64,000 nucleotides of DNA from positions 99,211 through 163,210 of the forward strand of contig QKWP01001108.1 of assembly GCA_003550325.1 (NCBI GenBank), read 5' to 3'. How positions within the stretch are numbered: position 1 is the first letter of the stretch; every line of letters starts with the position of its first letter. Below, in pieces: positions 21,311-33,771 of the stretch. A program made the position numbers and the translations under genes. Origin of the DNA: Gigaspora rosea (lineage: Eukaryota; Glomeromycota; Glomeromycetes; Diversisporales; Gigasporaceae). The notes beneath the pieces are model-generated. The model had not been told where the DNA came from. It saw only the letters and a program-made list of their open reading frames with translations, and did not search any database.

Positions 21311-23216
21311 TAGTGATAGGCAGTGTGCGGGATGTGAAAGATTTTTAATATAAGATTAACTGGCCTGCATTAGCAAATCATCTGGCCCATATTAACAAAT
21401 TATCTAGCCTGCTTTAACATAAGTGGGCCAGTAGTGGGCCAATTCCTAATTAGTATTCAATGTAAATAAAAATATTATGCACGCATTAACTTTTGATTTG
21501 TTTCTCGTTTTACATATATACATAAGTACATATATGCAAACTGTATTTTGAAATATATTTTTTAAATTGACATTATTAATAAAGCGGAAATCTATTATTA
21601 ATTATTATTGAGTCAGAAATTATAAGCTGATTATTTTTTTATGAGTCATTTATGAATTTTTGTATGTACATAATCTTACTGCTTATAAATTTTAGTACAT
21701 TTATACTCAGTTATGCACCTGATTACTTATAAATTTTTATATGCTTATATGATTTGATCGCTTTGTTACTATTATCTATTATAATTTTTAAATATAATAA
21801 TATTTAAAAACAAATTAATAAAATTAAGACAAAAAGTTGAATTGATATATTTAATAATTATAAAATTCAAATGTTTTAAAAGTAGGCAAAATCTATATAA
21901 ACATTATATTTGTAATAAAATGCAGTAAGATTTATAAGAAATGATTATTATTTTAATGAGAAATTATATTTTTAGTGAAGTTATATATATATATTTATTA
22001 ATCGTGAAAAATTCAAAAACTCTACTCAGAACATTCATTTGGACCAAATTTCCCGACAAAAGAAAAACAAAAAATTTTTTGTTAGAGTGTTGATAGTAGT
22101 CGCAGGACCTACGGTTTTTACAAAGGTCAACCTTCTCTATCTAGGGGGGACTCCTTTGATATATTCGGCATGCAAGCCAAAAGCGTTTTAGTACAAGATA
22201 ACTGGCAGGAGGTGGCACTCTTGTACGAAAAATTTTGGTGAAGTCATCATTTCTACTTCCATCAACGAAGTAACCTGTGAAAATATAATGCGGAACAACA
22301 AAGAAATGAGTTTTTCAACAACACTTTCCTTTAAATTTCTTACAAGTGGTTCCTTTGTATCATCTTTCTTGTCTTCCTGCCATTTTTCCAAAATTTTCGA
22401 CAAAATGTGGTGATTTGGCTTACCATCTCCAAACGATTAGCAGTGTTTACATTTCCAAATTCAGATGGACCTAGTAGAATGCAACCATGTGACGTGTCTG
22501 TTTACAATTACAGTTTTGATGCTACTTCATACGATATTGCTCCAGTCAGATGGTTTAGAGATATTTGAGGTTGGATGTATAGTTGGAAGAAGATATTAGT
22601 TAAAGCGTTGCTTTATAGTAGAGATATACAATAGTTGCAATTGTTATATAATTTTTATTCAACTTACCACGGGTTATAATAGTGTATTTCCTTTTCTTTT
22701 TTCCATTGGTTTTTGTTTCTTTTTTTTTTTGTTAGACTAGTCTTCGTGCTATACTATTTGGTTTTTTCTTTTTTGTTTTTTTCTTCCATTTTTTGTTTTT
22801 GTTCTTTTTTGGTTTTGTATTCTCATTTTCTTGGCTTTGATCTTTTTTTGTTTACCCCCTCTGTTTATTTGTCCTTAGTAAATTCCTTGTTAGTTAAAGG
22901 AATATGAAGAAGAGAAGAAGCCATTTTGGTGTGGCACTTAGGCTAGTTTAACATAGCCTCTAGTTTTTGATTCATCTTCAAATTAGTGTGGCAGGTTGTG
23001 CTTGGGCACCGTTAAGGCAGTCGGGTAATATCAGATTTGCAAATTAGAAGTAAACAAGTGTATTATATAGCAATATACTTATTATCTTAATAAAATACTG
23101 GTGAAACTGCCTAAGTGAAAAAAAAACTCTACTCGATTTTGTAAATCCTGTGAATTCCACACAGGCCCTGAATCCTGTGTAGAATTTTTAAAAAAATTAG
23201 AATTTACCCATTACTA
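21311..23216. mobile_element. Second hAT element copy, with a retroposon inside
   Basis: The ends TAGTGATAGGCA and TTTACCCATTACTA are flanked by TTAAAGAC at 21303-21310 and 23217-23224, an exact 8-bp duplication. The body is the reverse complement of 16233-16973 (shared GGCCAGATGATTTG-type block, about 21360-21430; shared AATTTTTGTATGTACAT-type block). At 22028-23121 a foreign segment splits it. Confidence 0.88.
22028..23121 (+). mobile_element. Retroposon copy 1 (1.09 kb, A tail, 13-bp target duplication)
   Basis: The direct repeat AAAAACTCTACTC at 22015-22027 and 23122-23134 flanks the segment. The other hAT copy at 16233-16973 has a single uninterrupted version of this site (reverse strand, GAAACTCTACTCGATC). 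The 3' end is CTAAGTGAAAAAAAA. The 5' part has ACAAAAGAAAAACAAAAAAT, AAAGGTCAACCTTCT, GGACTCCTTTGATATAT and GCATGCAAGCCAAAAG. The 3' part is strongly T-rich (about 22690-22910). Copy 2 at 34586-35769 has nearly the same 5' start, so the family has a defined full length. A minus-strand 71-codon frame (22188-22403) has no known domain. No reverse transcriptase is visible, so it probably moves with borrowed LINE enzymes or is a retropseudogene. Confidence 0.82.
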
Positions 23217-23224
23217 TTAAAGAC

Positions 23225-24029
23225 CCTATAAACCAGTTACGGCCATGACAGTTCTATAAAAATGGTGCACAGAATTTATGGTCAAACATGGTGCATAATA
23301 GCACAAGAATATACAGAACTATTATGAAATATAACACAAGAAGACGCATGAGAAAACATGCACTGAACATATAAAAGGCTCAAATTCTATACAACAATGC
23401 ATGTAATAGTGTGCTTTTTTACATGCTTTTCTATACAATTTTCTATATAGTTATGTATGGTTTATTATTTAGTGCACATGCCATGCATATGAAAAAAATT
23501 TCGTGCAATTACATGTTTATTAATTTTGCATGTATGCAGATTTTGTGCAACTAATCTGATTTCTGTACCATGAAGTCTTGTGCAATCACGTATAAAATTT
23601 CTTATAGGGCAGTAGTAAAGAAGTGACCCAAAACAATTTACAAATCAAAATGCACTGATGTAGAGAAAAACTGTCAACTCTTTCTATAGTTGCAAAGAGA
23701 ATCGGTACATATGGGGATGAGTTAATAAAATTAAGCAAAATTTTTTAGTAACTTTTTTTAAAAGTTTAAATCAAAATAAGTTAATAAAAAAACTTGATCA
23801 AATTTGATGATTTTTTTTAAATTAATCTATAAGTTTATAATATTGATTTAAAAAAAATTTTATTAAATTAAATTTTGTTAAATTATTTCTGTTCTAAGTT
23901 TTAAAAAAATTTTATTATAAAAAATTTGCTTAATTTCTATTAACTCACCCTATATATTTATACCAATATAAGCAAGCCTTCTCTTATTATAGTTCTTGTA
24001 CTGCCACTTGTAGCTATATAGCCAAATAT
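23225..24029. other. AT-rich DNA, no gene seen
   Basis: The stretch 23270-23600 holds loosely repeated GTGCA and CATGCA-containing segments. The part at 23720-23950 is AAAATTTTTT-rich with weak inverted symmetry (AGCAAAATTTTTTAGTAACT against AAAAATTTGCTTAATT). No boundaries could be set. Confidence 0.35.
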
Positions 24030-24785
24030 TCATAACATGATCCAAATAAGTAAATTCTACAAATACAACTCTATATCAGTTCAATGTTTCAAAACATAAT
24101 TGAACTTTTTATAATTGGACCTAAATTATAAACCCCAAATTACTATTTGATTTTCACTATTTGCCAGATTAAAATGAAATTGGAACCTTTTTTGCTTATC
24201 TTTAAATCTTATAAAACCTACATATACTTATTTATTAATAATTCTAACCCCAAACCTAGCCCTAATACTAAAAAAACCTCCAAAAATGTCCTCTAAAAAA
24301 TTTTAAAATTTTACTTAAAAAATAGAAAAATTTTATTTTAATCTGTTATAATTATTAATAATTATTATGTATTTGCCATGTGATGCACCTATCAAAATGT
24401 TCACTGAATCTAATTAATCTAATATAATTATTGCATCAAACTCATCTCCTCACCTTAAACCCATTTTCTATTTTTTAAAGTTGATTGGTTTATAGTATAT
24501 ATATATATCATTAAAAATTTTATGTAATTAAATAATTAATCATAGTCAAATCATTTAACTCATTTTAACATATCTATAAATATGCATAATAATTTTTGGA
24601 ATAGTATAAAAAGTTGCAGTAATAATTAGACTTTCCATATAAATGCCCAAAAATGTAATTTCAAATTTTGATTAAATTAACTTAATCCTAGTCATTATTC
24701 AAACAATGCCTCTAGACATTTATATATTTATTATTCATTTCTGACTTAGTATGACTGCATTACACAGCTACTTATAGTTATAGGG
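24030..24785. repeat. Dispersed repeat R1, copy 1
   Basis: This aligns with 37085-38712 minus its insert: shared segments are CATAACATGATCCAAATAAG, ATTATTAATAATTATTATGT, GTCAAATCATTTAACTCATT and GTCATTATTCAAACAATGCC. About 85-90% identity by eye. Copy 1 has no element between its GTTTATAGTATATATATA and TTAAAAATTTTA segments, and so supplies the empty site for the insertion at 37332-38429. The function and family of R1 are unknown. Confidence 0.75.
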
Positions 24786-25938
24786 CATTTTAAAAGGTGT
24801 ATGTCTGCAAAATCTCATAACTATAGTATGAAAACCCTTAAATTAACAAGTTCTATATATGCAGCCAAATTTTGGGTTGGGTTAGAAGTTGGATCAGAGC
24901 CAATTGAATTGCAAAAAATTTACGTAATAAAAAAAACAAAGCTATAGTTGGGACCATATTGGGTGAAAGTTAGAAGTTGGGTCAAAGCCAATAGAATTGC
25001 TATAAATTTAGTAATAAATTAATTGTTTAAAAAATTTTTTTATAAATCTGGCCAAACTTATAATAGCCAAATTTTAGAGTTATTAATAAAAATAGTTAAC
25101 TTTGAAACTTTATAAAAGTATTTAAAATTAATAAATTAAAAAACAAATTATATACTGTAACTTTATTCTTAAAGTATTTTTCTATATTTTTTTAAAAAGA
25201 AAAATTGTTCAAGCTATACTAGTTATTTTTTTATAACATTTTAAAAATTATTAATTTCACTTGTTAATTTAAGGATTCATGCACTGTAATTGGACAATGT
25301 ATTAAACACAGTAAAAACGCGAATTTTAAATATCACACAATGCATTATATTTATCTATTGTATAAGAATTGTTTAACCAAACATCGTTTTAACAGGTTTT
25401 TGTCTTGATTGAAGTGCATGATAACTATTATAAAAAATGTCTTTTTTTATTATTGTTTTTTAGAATTATACTAACTAAATATGTTATGAACGCATTACAC
25501 ATCAAGAGGGCAATACTATAGATAGATACAAATAGTAATTAAGGATAATTCTAATATCTAAAAATTTTAAATTCTAAATGCTTATCCGATATATAATTGA
25601 TCATTAGGTTCTAATTTTAAAATTAGTGTAATATGTAATAAATTTTGTAATGATTATCGTAATTATAGCAAGAGGTAGTGAATAGTGAAATCTGCTATGT
25701 AAATTATATTTTGTTTTGTTTAATAACACCCTTAAACAACTCTTAAAATTGTGCTTCTGTTGGTTGATTATATAATATAACAAACTATTTTGAGTATAAA
25801 AAAAGTCAATTAAATTTTTCATGAATTTGAAGTATTTTGTATAATGCTCTTAATTAAATAAACTTAACAAGTACAAGAACAAATACAATAAAAAACATTA
25901 GCTTCACAATAAATAAAAAAATAGTGAATACATTAGCA

Positions 25939-26895
25939 AATATGATCCGGTGCAAAAATGTAGATACACGATATATCTTATAATAAAAAAAATTTTTTGA
26001 AATTTAATATAAATATTTAAATATATTTATTTATTACACAGGTTTGCGGATTTATTTTAATGTAAATTTTATTAAAAAATTTTATTTCTATAAAATTTTT
26101 TATTAATGACTTATTTTTTCAATTTGTAAAATACAAAAATATGAATAAATTAAAAATTAAATAATTAATTTATCTATATATAAAAGTTTTTTAATTTTTA
26201 ATTATCTATTTATAATTTTTTTGTACTAAATATAAAATTTATTATCTTTTTATATACAAATTGTTGTGTAATAATGTTTTTAAAATTTAGTATTTTTTAT
26301 TAAAAATAGCAAAAAAATACCTTTTAAAATAACTATATTTTTGTTACTAATTTACAATTTTGTAAGTTTTTATTGTACAAGTATATTGTTATATATATGC
26401 TAAATATATTGTTAAAATTTTAGCTTAATTGAATTAGTAGTTGTTAAAATATAAATTTTTAAATATTTAATAATAATTACTATATATAAAATCACTATAT
26501 ATAGTTATATATAAAACTTTGTTAAAATAAATTAGTTTTTAATCTATATTTTAACAACTACTGATCCAATTAAATAAAATTTTAACTGTATATTTAGCAT
26601 ATGTATGGCAATGCAGTTGCGTAGTACAAGCTTATAAAGTTGCATATTGGTGGCGAAAATAATTTTTTTTAAAAAAAAATTTTTGTTTTTTTTTTAAAAA
26701 ATGAATTTTTTAAAAAATTTATTATAAAATAAACTTATTATAAAATGATAATAAAAATTATATCAAAATGTAGCTTAGGTCTTTCTTTATTAGTTCTAAA
26801 AAAATTATAATTAAATAATTAAAAATGAAGAACTTTTATATGTAGACAAAATAACTTTTAGTTTTCGTATATCTACATTTTCGCACTGGCCCATA
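25939..26895. mobile_element. Long foldback element, about 955 bp
   Basis: The left end ATGATCCGGTGCAAAAATGT then AGATACACGA mirrors the right end TCGTATATCTACATTTTCGC then ACTGGCCCAT. Inner arms also pair (GCTAAATATATTGTTAAAAT at about 26399 against AATTTTAACTGTATATTTAGC at about 26576; TTAGTAGTTGTTAAAATATA against ATTTTAACAACTACTGATCC). Extremely AT-rich, non-coding. Confidence 0.75.
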
Positions 26896-27477
26896 ATTAC
26901 ATTCCACTAAAGATTCCAATTCTATTTTTCAATCAATTACAATTTTTGCTGTTCAGATTATCTGTCAATTTACCAACTAGTAATGCCATGGTTTTATGTC
27001 AGTATGCTAAAACTACTGTAAATGGCTGGATAAAAAATCACCCTAGATAGTAGACCTACTATATACTATGCACAGATGCAGATCGCAGAATCTTCTTTAA
27101 TTAAATGTAGCTCTTTTTTAAAATCTAAATTGCATATTATAAGTGCAAAGTGTATGTGCATTTCAAATTTTTACACTATACGATATAAGCTATTAGCTGC
27201 ATACTATACCCAGGGTTTATTATAGATTTTAAAATTAGTGAAACATAACAGACCCAGGTCTTGTATCTAGCTATTTATATTAATATAGCAATATAATCAA
27301 GTTATTATGTTTTGATTTGTTATACAATGTGATCAAAATGTTGAGACTAAAATATTGATGAGCAAGTTATAATCAAGAATATTATCACAATACAAACTCA
27401 TTATTAATTGTTTAATCATATGTACCAAATAAATGCCAATGTAAAAAATTATTTACCTATATATATAAGTTGAATGG

Positions 27478-27845
27478 GTGTAGATATTAGATCATTAACT
27501 AAATATACTAACAATACCACTATCTATTCAAAACAATGTCCTACAGATACGCAAGACTCTAAATCCTCAAATTGGCAGGCAGAAAGAGGTGTAGTTGATT
27601 AGGTCCAGGAGGACCCCGAGCAATCTATAAACAACTAACTATTTTAAAAAATCTTAATATATTACTAAAAATAGAAAAGATCTACAGAAAAATGGTCAAA
27701 AATAAGCATTAATATTACTAAATATAGAAAAGATCTACAAAAAAATAGTCAAAAATAAGCAAAAGCAAATAGTGACCTATCTATGTATAGCTCGGGGTCC
27801 TGGTCCAGGTCTCAAGATTCTTTGGATCTTGCTATAATAATACTT
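27478..27845. mobile_element. Fragment of the 33305-type foldback, split by another MITE
   Basis: The left part (AGATATTAGATCATTAACTA, AACAATACCACTATCTATTC, CAATGTCCTACAG) matches the left arm of 33305-33545. After the 27603-27796 element the sequence GGTCTCAAGATTCTTTGGAT matches, inverted, the centre of that foldback. This fits a foldback relative interrupted by the CCCCGAGC-ended MITE. Confidence 0.55.
27603..27796. mobile_element. MITE with AGGACCCCGAGC ends
   Basis: AGGACCCCGAGC (left) and GCTCGGGGTCCT (right) are perfect inverse ends. Inside are two direct repeats containing ATAGAAAAGATCTACA then AAAATAAGC. A second copy, itself invaded, lies at 43198-43662, sharing GACCTATCTATGTATA near the right end. 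Confidence 0.82.
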
Positions 27846-28910
27846 GAATAATTGTTAAGTAACTTTATAGTATCACATGATTATAGGATTAATCTAATAT
27901 GATTTTAACATATTGGGGTAATTTTTAGATTATAATAGCAACAGTTTATTCAAAAGACATTATTAATATTGAACCTTAAAGTTTTTGAACTCAAATGAAT
28001 TCTTAACTTTAACTCAAACTGAGTTTTTAACCCTTAACTAAGTTTTACTTGTTCTAGTTAAACTTTATTAAAGCAAAAAGGAGAGTATTATATACTTTTT
28101 CATACTTAATAAATATATAAAATTTAGATTACATTTATTAACTCTATTGAATTCTATAGAATATCTCTAACTCACAATAATAAAGAGAGTTTCCTATACC
28201 TTGAGGCATACTTGGGGTGACAAAGGCTTTTTAGGCTTTTCATTGTACCAGAAATAAAGTTATATGTACCAGTACTATAATATCAATTATACCAATACTT
28301 GGTTATACACATTGTTTAGATAAAAAAGATAATAAACAAATATTAGCAGCGAAATGCCATGAGCAAAAACCAAATTGTAGCTCTGGCATATACAGCTACT
28401 ATGTGCTCCAAACAGCAACTCACTGAGGTATAATGCTTATTCTATTTGTAGCTATACCAATTCTACTATCTATGTCTTAGAAATAGAAGAAATAATATTA
28501 TTATAATGATATAAACAAAGGAAAAACCCTAAAGTAAACAAATAAAAAATAGCTTGGTGCAAAGTCCTTTACAATCTCCTACTCTTATTTTTGAGTTCTA
28601 CAAAAAAAAGGAAAATTAAAAACTTGAATAATTCTTCTTTTGATGCTAGGACACTAACTACTTAGGCAGAATTGGATTTATTATCAAATTTCAAAATCTT
28701 GAGACATTTTTTTAATCTTCTCTTGTTCATCTTTTTCAATACCAATTTTGTTTTAATAATGGTATTCAACCTTAGGGGGCATCTACAAATAATGTTATGT
28801 ACCTCTCATAGTAGTGCTGAACCCCCCTACTATATAAAAAAATTTTCAAAATCTGTATATTTATATATAAAATTTTACAAAAACTTGAATATATTATGAT
28901 ACAGTAATCC

Positions 28911-29180
28911 GATTTGGATGATTTAGGTACCATTCGATTCGTCTCAGTAAGACGAATCCAATGATACTAAAGTCATTCCATTTGGATCACTGTATCAGTA
29001 GTTATTCACAAAAAACTATTGATTTTATAGTCATTTTATAAGAAAACATAATAACCTATAGTATTTGCCAATAACTTTTGATCCAGTGATCCAAATAAAT
29101 GAAATTGGTACCATTCGACTCCTCTCACTGAGACAAATTGAATGGTACCAAAATCATTAAATTTGGACCACTGGTTCAAT
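28911..29180. repeat. Two tandem palindromes of about 90-100 bp
   Basis: Palindrome 1 (28911-29000) pairs GATACAGTAATCCGATTTGG with CCATTTGGATCACTGTATC around GATTCGTCTCAGTAAGACGA. Palindrome 2 (about 29075-29180) pairs TTTTGATCCAGTGATCCAAA with TTTGGACCACTGGTTCAA around a GGTACCATTCGA / TGAATGGTACC core. Layout and wording recall the units at 17.7-18.7 kb. Frames reading through (29036-29269, -) are by-products. Confidence 0.75.
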
Positions 29181-29984
29181 TTTAAGCTAATTTTTTCTAA
29201 AAAAATTACGTTATATTTTTTTGACCCCCTACTTATTGAGAAAAACGTTATCGTTCGTCTGACCCCCACTTGTATAACATTATTTATGGATGCCCCTTAT
29301 GAACATTTTATGGGATACACTTTAATATTCCTCTAGGGCTTTTCTTGAGTCTTGTTCAGCAGGCAGATGTTTTCTTCCTTCTTTCTGTCTTTGTTTCTTC
29401 ATAACTCAATTTTGTCTTTTTTCTCTTTTTTTCTTGTCTAAATTTGTCTTTGTTTGTCTCTTTTTTAAATAATTTGATACTATATAACTTCTTAATAAAT
29501 GTGCTCCAACATCACACACTTCTGGTATGACTATTCTTATTCTTGTTACACCCAATTGAATTTTTTTTAGCTTATTCTTTGTAAATTTTTATTTATGTGC
29601 TTAATTCCTACACATAACTATCATAACTCTCTATTTTTTTCATTATTATGTCTATTTAATTAGGTTTTTATTTTATTTTTTTCAATTGTTTAATTGGGAT
29701 CTTCTATTAATAATAAGCTTTTCTTCTATTCTTGTGACAACAATCATTTGACTTTAATTTTATTTGATAATAATCTATAATGTTTCAATAATTCGAATTT
29801 CTGTAGTAAAACTTTGAGTAATTCATGTACTGTATTGTCATAACCTGTTTTCTGATTTATACATTTGGTTGATGGTATAAAAAAATCTTAATTCACTTCT
29901 AATTATCCTTTCAAAAAGATCTCTTCACCCTGCATAGTACCTATTTACATGTTAGTACAGGATCCCAAACAATCTATATGAGAT

Positions 29985-30490
29985 TATATTTGAAAAATTG
30001 CTAATGGTGGTCCTTTTTTTAAAAAAGTTTATATTTAAAAAGTAAATATTGAATAAAAAGGTTATATTTGAAGACAGTTAATGGCAAAAAAGATATATTT
30101 AAAAGAATACTAATGGGAGTAGTTTTTATAAATCTTATATTTGAAATGTGCTAATAAAAAATTCAGGTAATAAATGCAAAAAGTGAAAAATCAAAATTTG
30201 GAAAAATGCAAAAATTGCAATAAAATAGTGTAAAACAGTTTTTTTATATTTTTTTATATTTTATAGAATATATATTTATGATATATAGCAGATTATGTGT
30301 TAAATAGATTAATAAATTTTTATCTTTTTTTTTTGTTTTTTTTTAGAGGATGTAATTATTGCTTTTTTTAAAGAATATAATTTTGAAACATAATTTTTGG
30401 TTGTTTTTTTTTATTTTTTTTTAGAGAATGTAATTTTGCTTTTTTCTTTTTTTTTTAGAAAACGTAACTTTGATTTTTTTTAGAGAATAT
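29985..30490. repeat. Degenerate minisatellites in inverted arrangement
   Basis: From 29985 to 30160 a unit of about 35 bp like TTATATTTGAAAANNGCTAATGG repeats. From 30335 to 30490 TTTTTTTTAGAGAATGTAAT-like units repeat about four times. Neither is coding. Confidence 0.55.
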
Positions 30491-30829
30491 TGTATTTCAA
30501 AAAAGGTAAAATTGGATAAAATTTCTATCTGATATTTAAAATAGAAAAACCTTAAGCTAGATCTAGGTTTTATATTAATAATATAAACCTTATAGGTTTA
30601 TATAAAATTTTTTTATTTTAGACCCAAATTTTACATATGTACAGCGACCCTTATATAATTAGCCAGTGATTAGCAATTATATATAAATTTTTTTCATGCA
30701 CTATAATAATCTGTTTTTTGTTGTTTTGTTGTTTCGCTTTGCTTTTGCTTCACTTTCCTGCCTACTAATTTTTTTTTAGCTTGTTGTCTTTCGGATTTGG
30801 TTTTATTGTTGGTGTCATCGTATTGGTAT

Positions 30830-31313
30830 CAGTGTTCGCAATTAGTGTTCTCCGAGTTCTCATAAGAACACTATTTTAAATTTGTGCATAGTAAAAATTT
30901 TTTACTGTTTTTTATTAAAATTTTTTTGAGAACAGTAAAATAAAAATAGTATTCTCATAAGTAGTAACTAGTAACTACATAATATTGTTATATCAAATTA
31001 AATAAATAAATATAGCTAGTTATAATAATTTATTATCAAATTATTTAGTTGAACTTACATATAATTACTATAGTATGAATGAAAAGATGTCTAATATGCT
31101 CTAATGTATATTCACATATAGATGTATTAATAGAATTATATCAAATTTTTATATTTATCTGATACTATTTATGCCTTATTACAGTATATGATATATTTTT
31201 AAATTTTTTTTTTTGAGTATGAATGAGAACATAAACAATAGAGTGAGAACACTCATAGCTATTATGCTGTTCTCATGAGAACAGTGTTTGAGTTTGAAAT
31301 TTTGAACACTAGT
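30830..31313. mobile_element. MITE with GTTCTCATGAGAAC motifs, second copy
   Basis: TGTTCTCCGAGTTCTCATAA then GAACACT at the left mirrors TGTTCTCATGAGAACAGTGT at the right. TTTTTACTGTTTTTTATTAAA and TTTGAGAACAGTAAAAT occur inside as in the 5550 copy. The outer flank reads TTGAACACTAGTTGGTATTG, the inverse of CTAGTATTGGAAATTTAGAAC at the other copy. Confidence 0.6.
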
Positions 31314-31649
31314 TGGTATTGTCGTGTTAGGTGTTGTAGTTGGTGTCAGGTTCTGGAAGTAGCTTTTTTTTTTCTTGCTTGTTATTCTTGTATTTACTTG
31401 GTTTGCTTAGATTCGTATGTTTTTGAGATTTAACAGGTCAACTATGCACTCAAGACGACTGAACGAAGCAACTTCAGTAAGGTTTTTTTTTATATATTTA
31501 TTTTTTATATTTATTCTTCTTTTATGTTTGTGGGTTTGGATTCTTTTGTCAGTTTGAAAATGGATTTGCTCTTTATAGTTTAGGTGAATATTTGTATCGC
31601 AAAGTTCATTAGTTTTTTTCTTTCAATATGCATTAATATTCTTTTTTCT

Positions 31650-32280
31650 TTTTAATTTTTTTTCGTGGATATTGGATTCTTTTTATTTGTTAAAATTGTC
31701 GCTGGAGTCATCACTAGAGTCATCATTGGAGTCATTACTAGAGCTATCGTTATTGGAAATGTTAGGGTTTGGCTCTTTGGATAAGGTAAGCTTTAGGTTA
31801 GCCTTTTCTCATGCGTTGATTCTGGTGCGTCACTTGGTTTTGAGTATAATTTCGTTATATAGTATCATGAGTGTACAGTTTCTTTGCTGTTTCGGGTTTC
31901 ATTTCGGGTTGTTGTTTCAGGTTGTCTTGGGTATGATTTCATTATATGATATTGTGTGGTGCAATTTCTTTGTTGTTTTAGGTAGTCTTTGGAGTGGGTT
32001 GGGCATGCGAATAAAGATAAATGTTACATTTTTGTTTTTTTATATTTGTTAATAATTCATTTTTTTTATAATAAATAATGTACGTTTTTTTATAATAAAT
32101 ACATTTTTTTAATAAATAATGAATTTATTATGTTTTTTCTTATAGTTTTATTTTATTTTAATTTTTTTTATATTATTATACGAACTTGAGGTTTTTTTAA
32201 CAATTTTTTAATAATCAAATCAGTGGTCACATGACCAAATTCGATTGGTCGATCATTGGGTTGCTATGGTATATTTATCA
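31650..32280. mobile_element. Element fragment with Ser/Asp-type triplet repeats
   Basis: A run of GGAGTCATCACTAGAGTCAT-like 12-mers (31690-31750) is read on the minus strand as SNDDSSDDSS. Downstream, 32220-32262 has GTCACATGACCAAATTCGAT then TGGTCGATCA, similar to the right end of 37332-38429. A plus-strand 126-codon frame spans it but looks like low-complexity shadow. Confidence 0.45.
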
Positions 32281-32697
32281 TATAATTAAATTTGATTAGT
32301 TAGATATGGGTCTAGGATTAATTTAATTGTCTTAATGTAGACCTCTTTGGGGTTTAGGTTATTAGTGTAAACCCAGATTTAGAATAAGATTACCCTTTAA
32401 AATATAGCTTATATATACTAATATAAAAGTGCTAACCAAAAAAAATTTCTATGATACTCAAATATAAGCTCACAAAGATTATTCGAGGTTCTGCTAGCAC
32501 TAGGTTAATTACATGACTTACTGGTCTCTCAAGATCAGCATTCTATTTCCAATTTTAGCAAATTTAGTTTTGACCTTTAGCAATCTTCCAGTATGATTAT
32601 CTTACTAGGTTATATCTTTTTGGGCTTCTTAACAGAATGAACTTCTATAAAGTCACACTACTATATTTACTAACTTTATTGTTATCAATAGATATAT

Positions 32698-32960
32698 ATA
32701 TACTGTATTTTTGTATAATAACGCACATGTGTGTTATTTCGAAATTGGCACTTTTTTACAAATCGCCTATTTGACTCAAAATAATGTACATGTGCATCCC
32801 AAAATAACACACCCCTCCACTAAGAGTTTCACGATGAATATAAGTATATAGCATCTATTAAAGATTGATAATATTGATCTGAAATTCGCACATGTGCATC
32901 CCAAAATAACGCACAGGTGCTCAAAATAATGCACAGGTATGCATTATTATACAAAAATAT
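32698..32960. mobile_element. MITE with TATTTTTGTATAATAAYGCA ends
   Basis: The left end TACTGTATTTTTGTATAATA then ACGCACATGTG mirrors CATTATTATACAAAAATATG then GTATA at the right. The interior repeats GCACATGTGCATCCCAAAAT and the motif AATAACGCAC in both orientations, so end motifs recur internally. Confidence 0.82.
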
Positions 32961-33304
32961 GGTATATATTTTTTACAGGCATTCGGATCAAATGCTAGTA
33001 TTGGTAAAGTAGGCTTCTTCTTTATAATTTCACAAGGCTTTTTTTCCATTTTTTGAACTAAATTTCAGACTTAGAAAATTCAGTTTAATAATAGTTGAAC
33101 TTTAAGGAAAGTATAATTATTAAAATGGATAATATTTTACTCTTTATTTACTAGTTCTTCATTTGTTATTTCCAATGTTTCTTTAAATCTGTTGCATTTC
33201 ATGCTAGTAATAGAGAAATTTGATCTTAAAAGTCTATTACTAAGTTGGTATAATGTTTTTGATTTAGATGTGTTGTAAAGTTCAATATTATAGTTACTAC
33301 TAAT

Positions 33305-33545
33305 TGTGATAGGTGCAGATATCAGGTCTTTAACTAAATACAACAATACTACTATCTATCCAAACAATGTCCTATAGGCATGCAAGACCCAAAGAACCTT
33401 GAGACCTAGACCAATTTAAATATGCTTTTTTCTGCTTGTAAATTTGAAGACTAGAGTCTTGCATACCTGTAAAATATTGTTTTGGATAAATAGTGGTATT
33501 GTTAGTTGTATTTAGTTAAAAACCTGATATTTGTGCCTGTCACAA
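33305..33545. mobile_element. Foldback MITE, about 240 bp
   Basis: AGATATCAGGTCTTTAACTA, ACTATCTATCCAAACAATGT and AGGCATGCAAGAC on the left pair with GTCTTGCATACCTG, TTGTTTTGGATAAATAGTGG and AACCTGATATTTGTGCCTG on the right. The ends are near GTGATAGGTGCAGAT and GTGCCTGTCACAA. A partial copy is at 27478-27845. Confidence 0.8.
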
Positions 33546-33771
33546 TATATATAAAAAAATGACACAACAGTAAAATTTATATAATTAAAAAATTTGAACA
33601 AAGTTTTATATTACCACATTTTTCTTACAAAATATAATATCAGTTATTCAATATTTAAAATTTGATTATATGATTTGCTTAGATTTTTAGGTATAGTTAA
33701 ATATAAACTATATTTATTTTAATCTATTAAAGAATTATAAATTAATATAATTAATATAATATATAGAGAAT

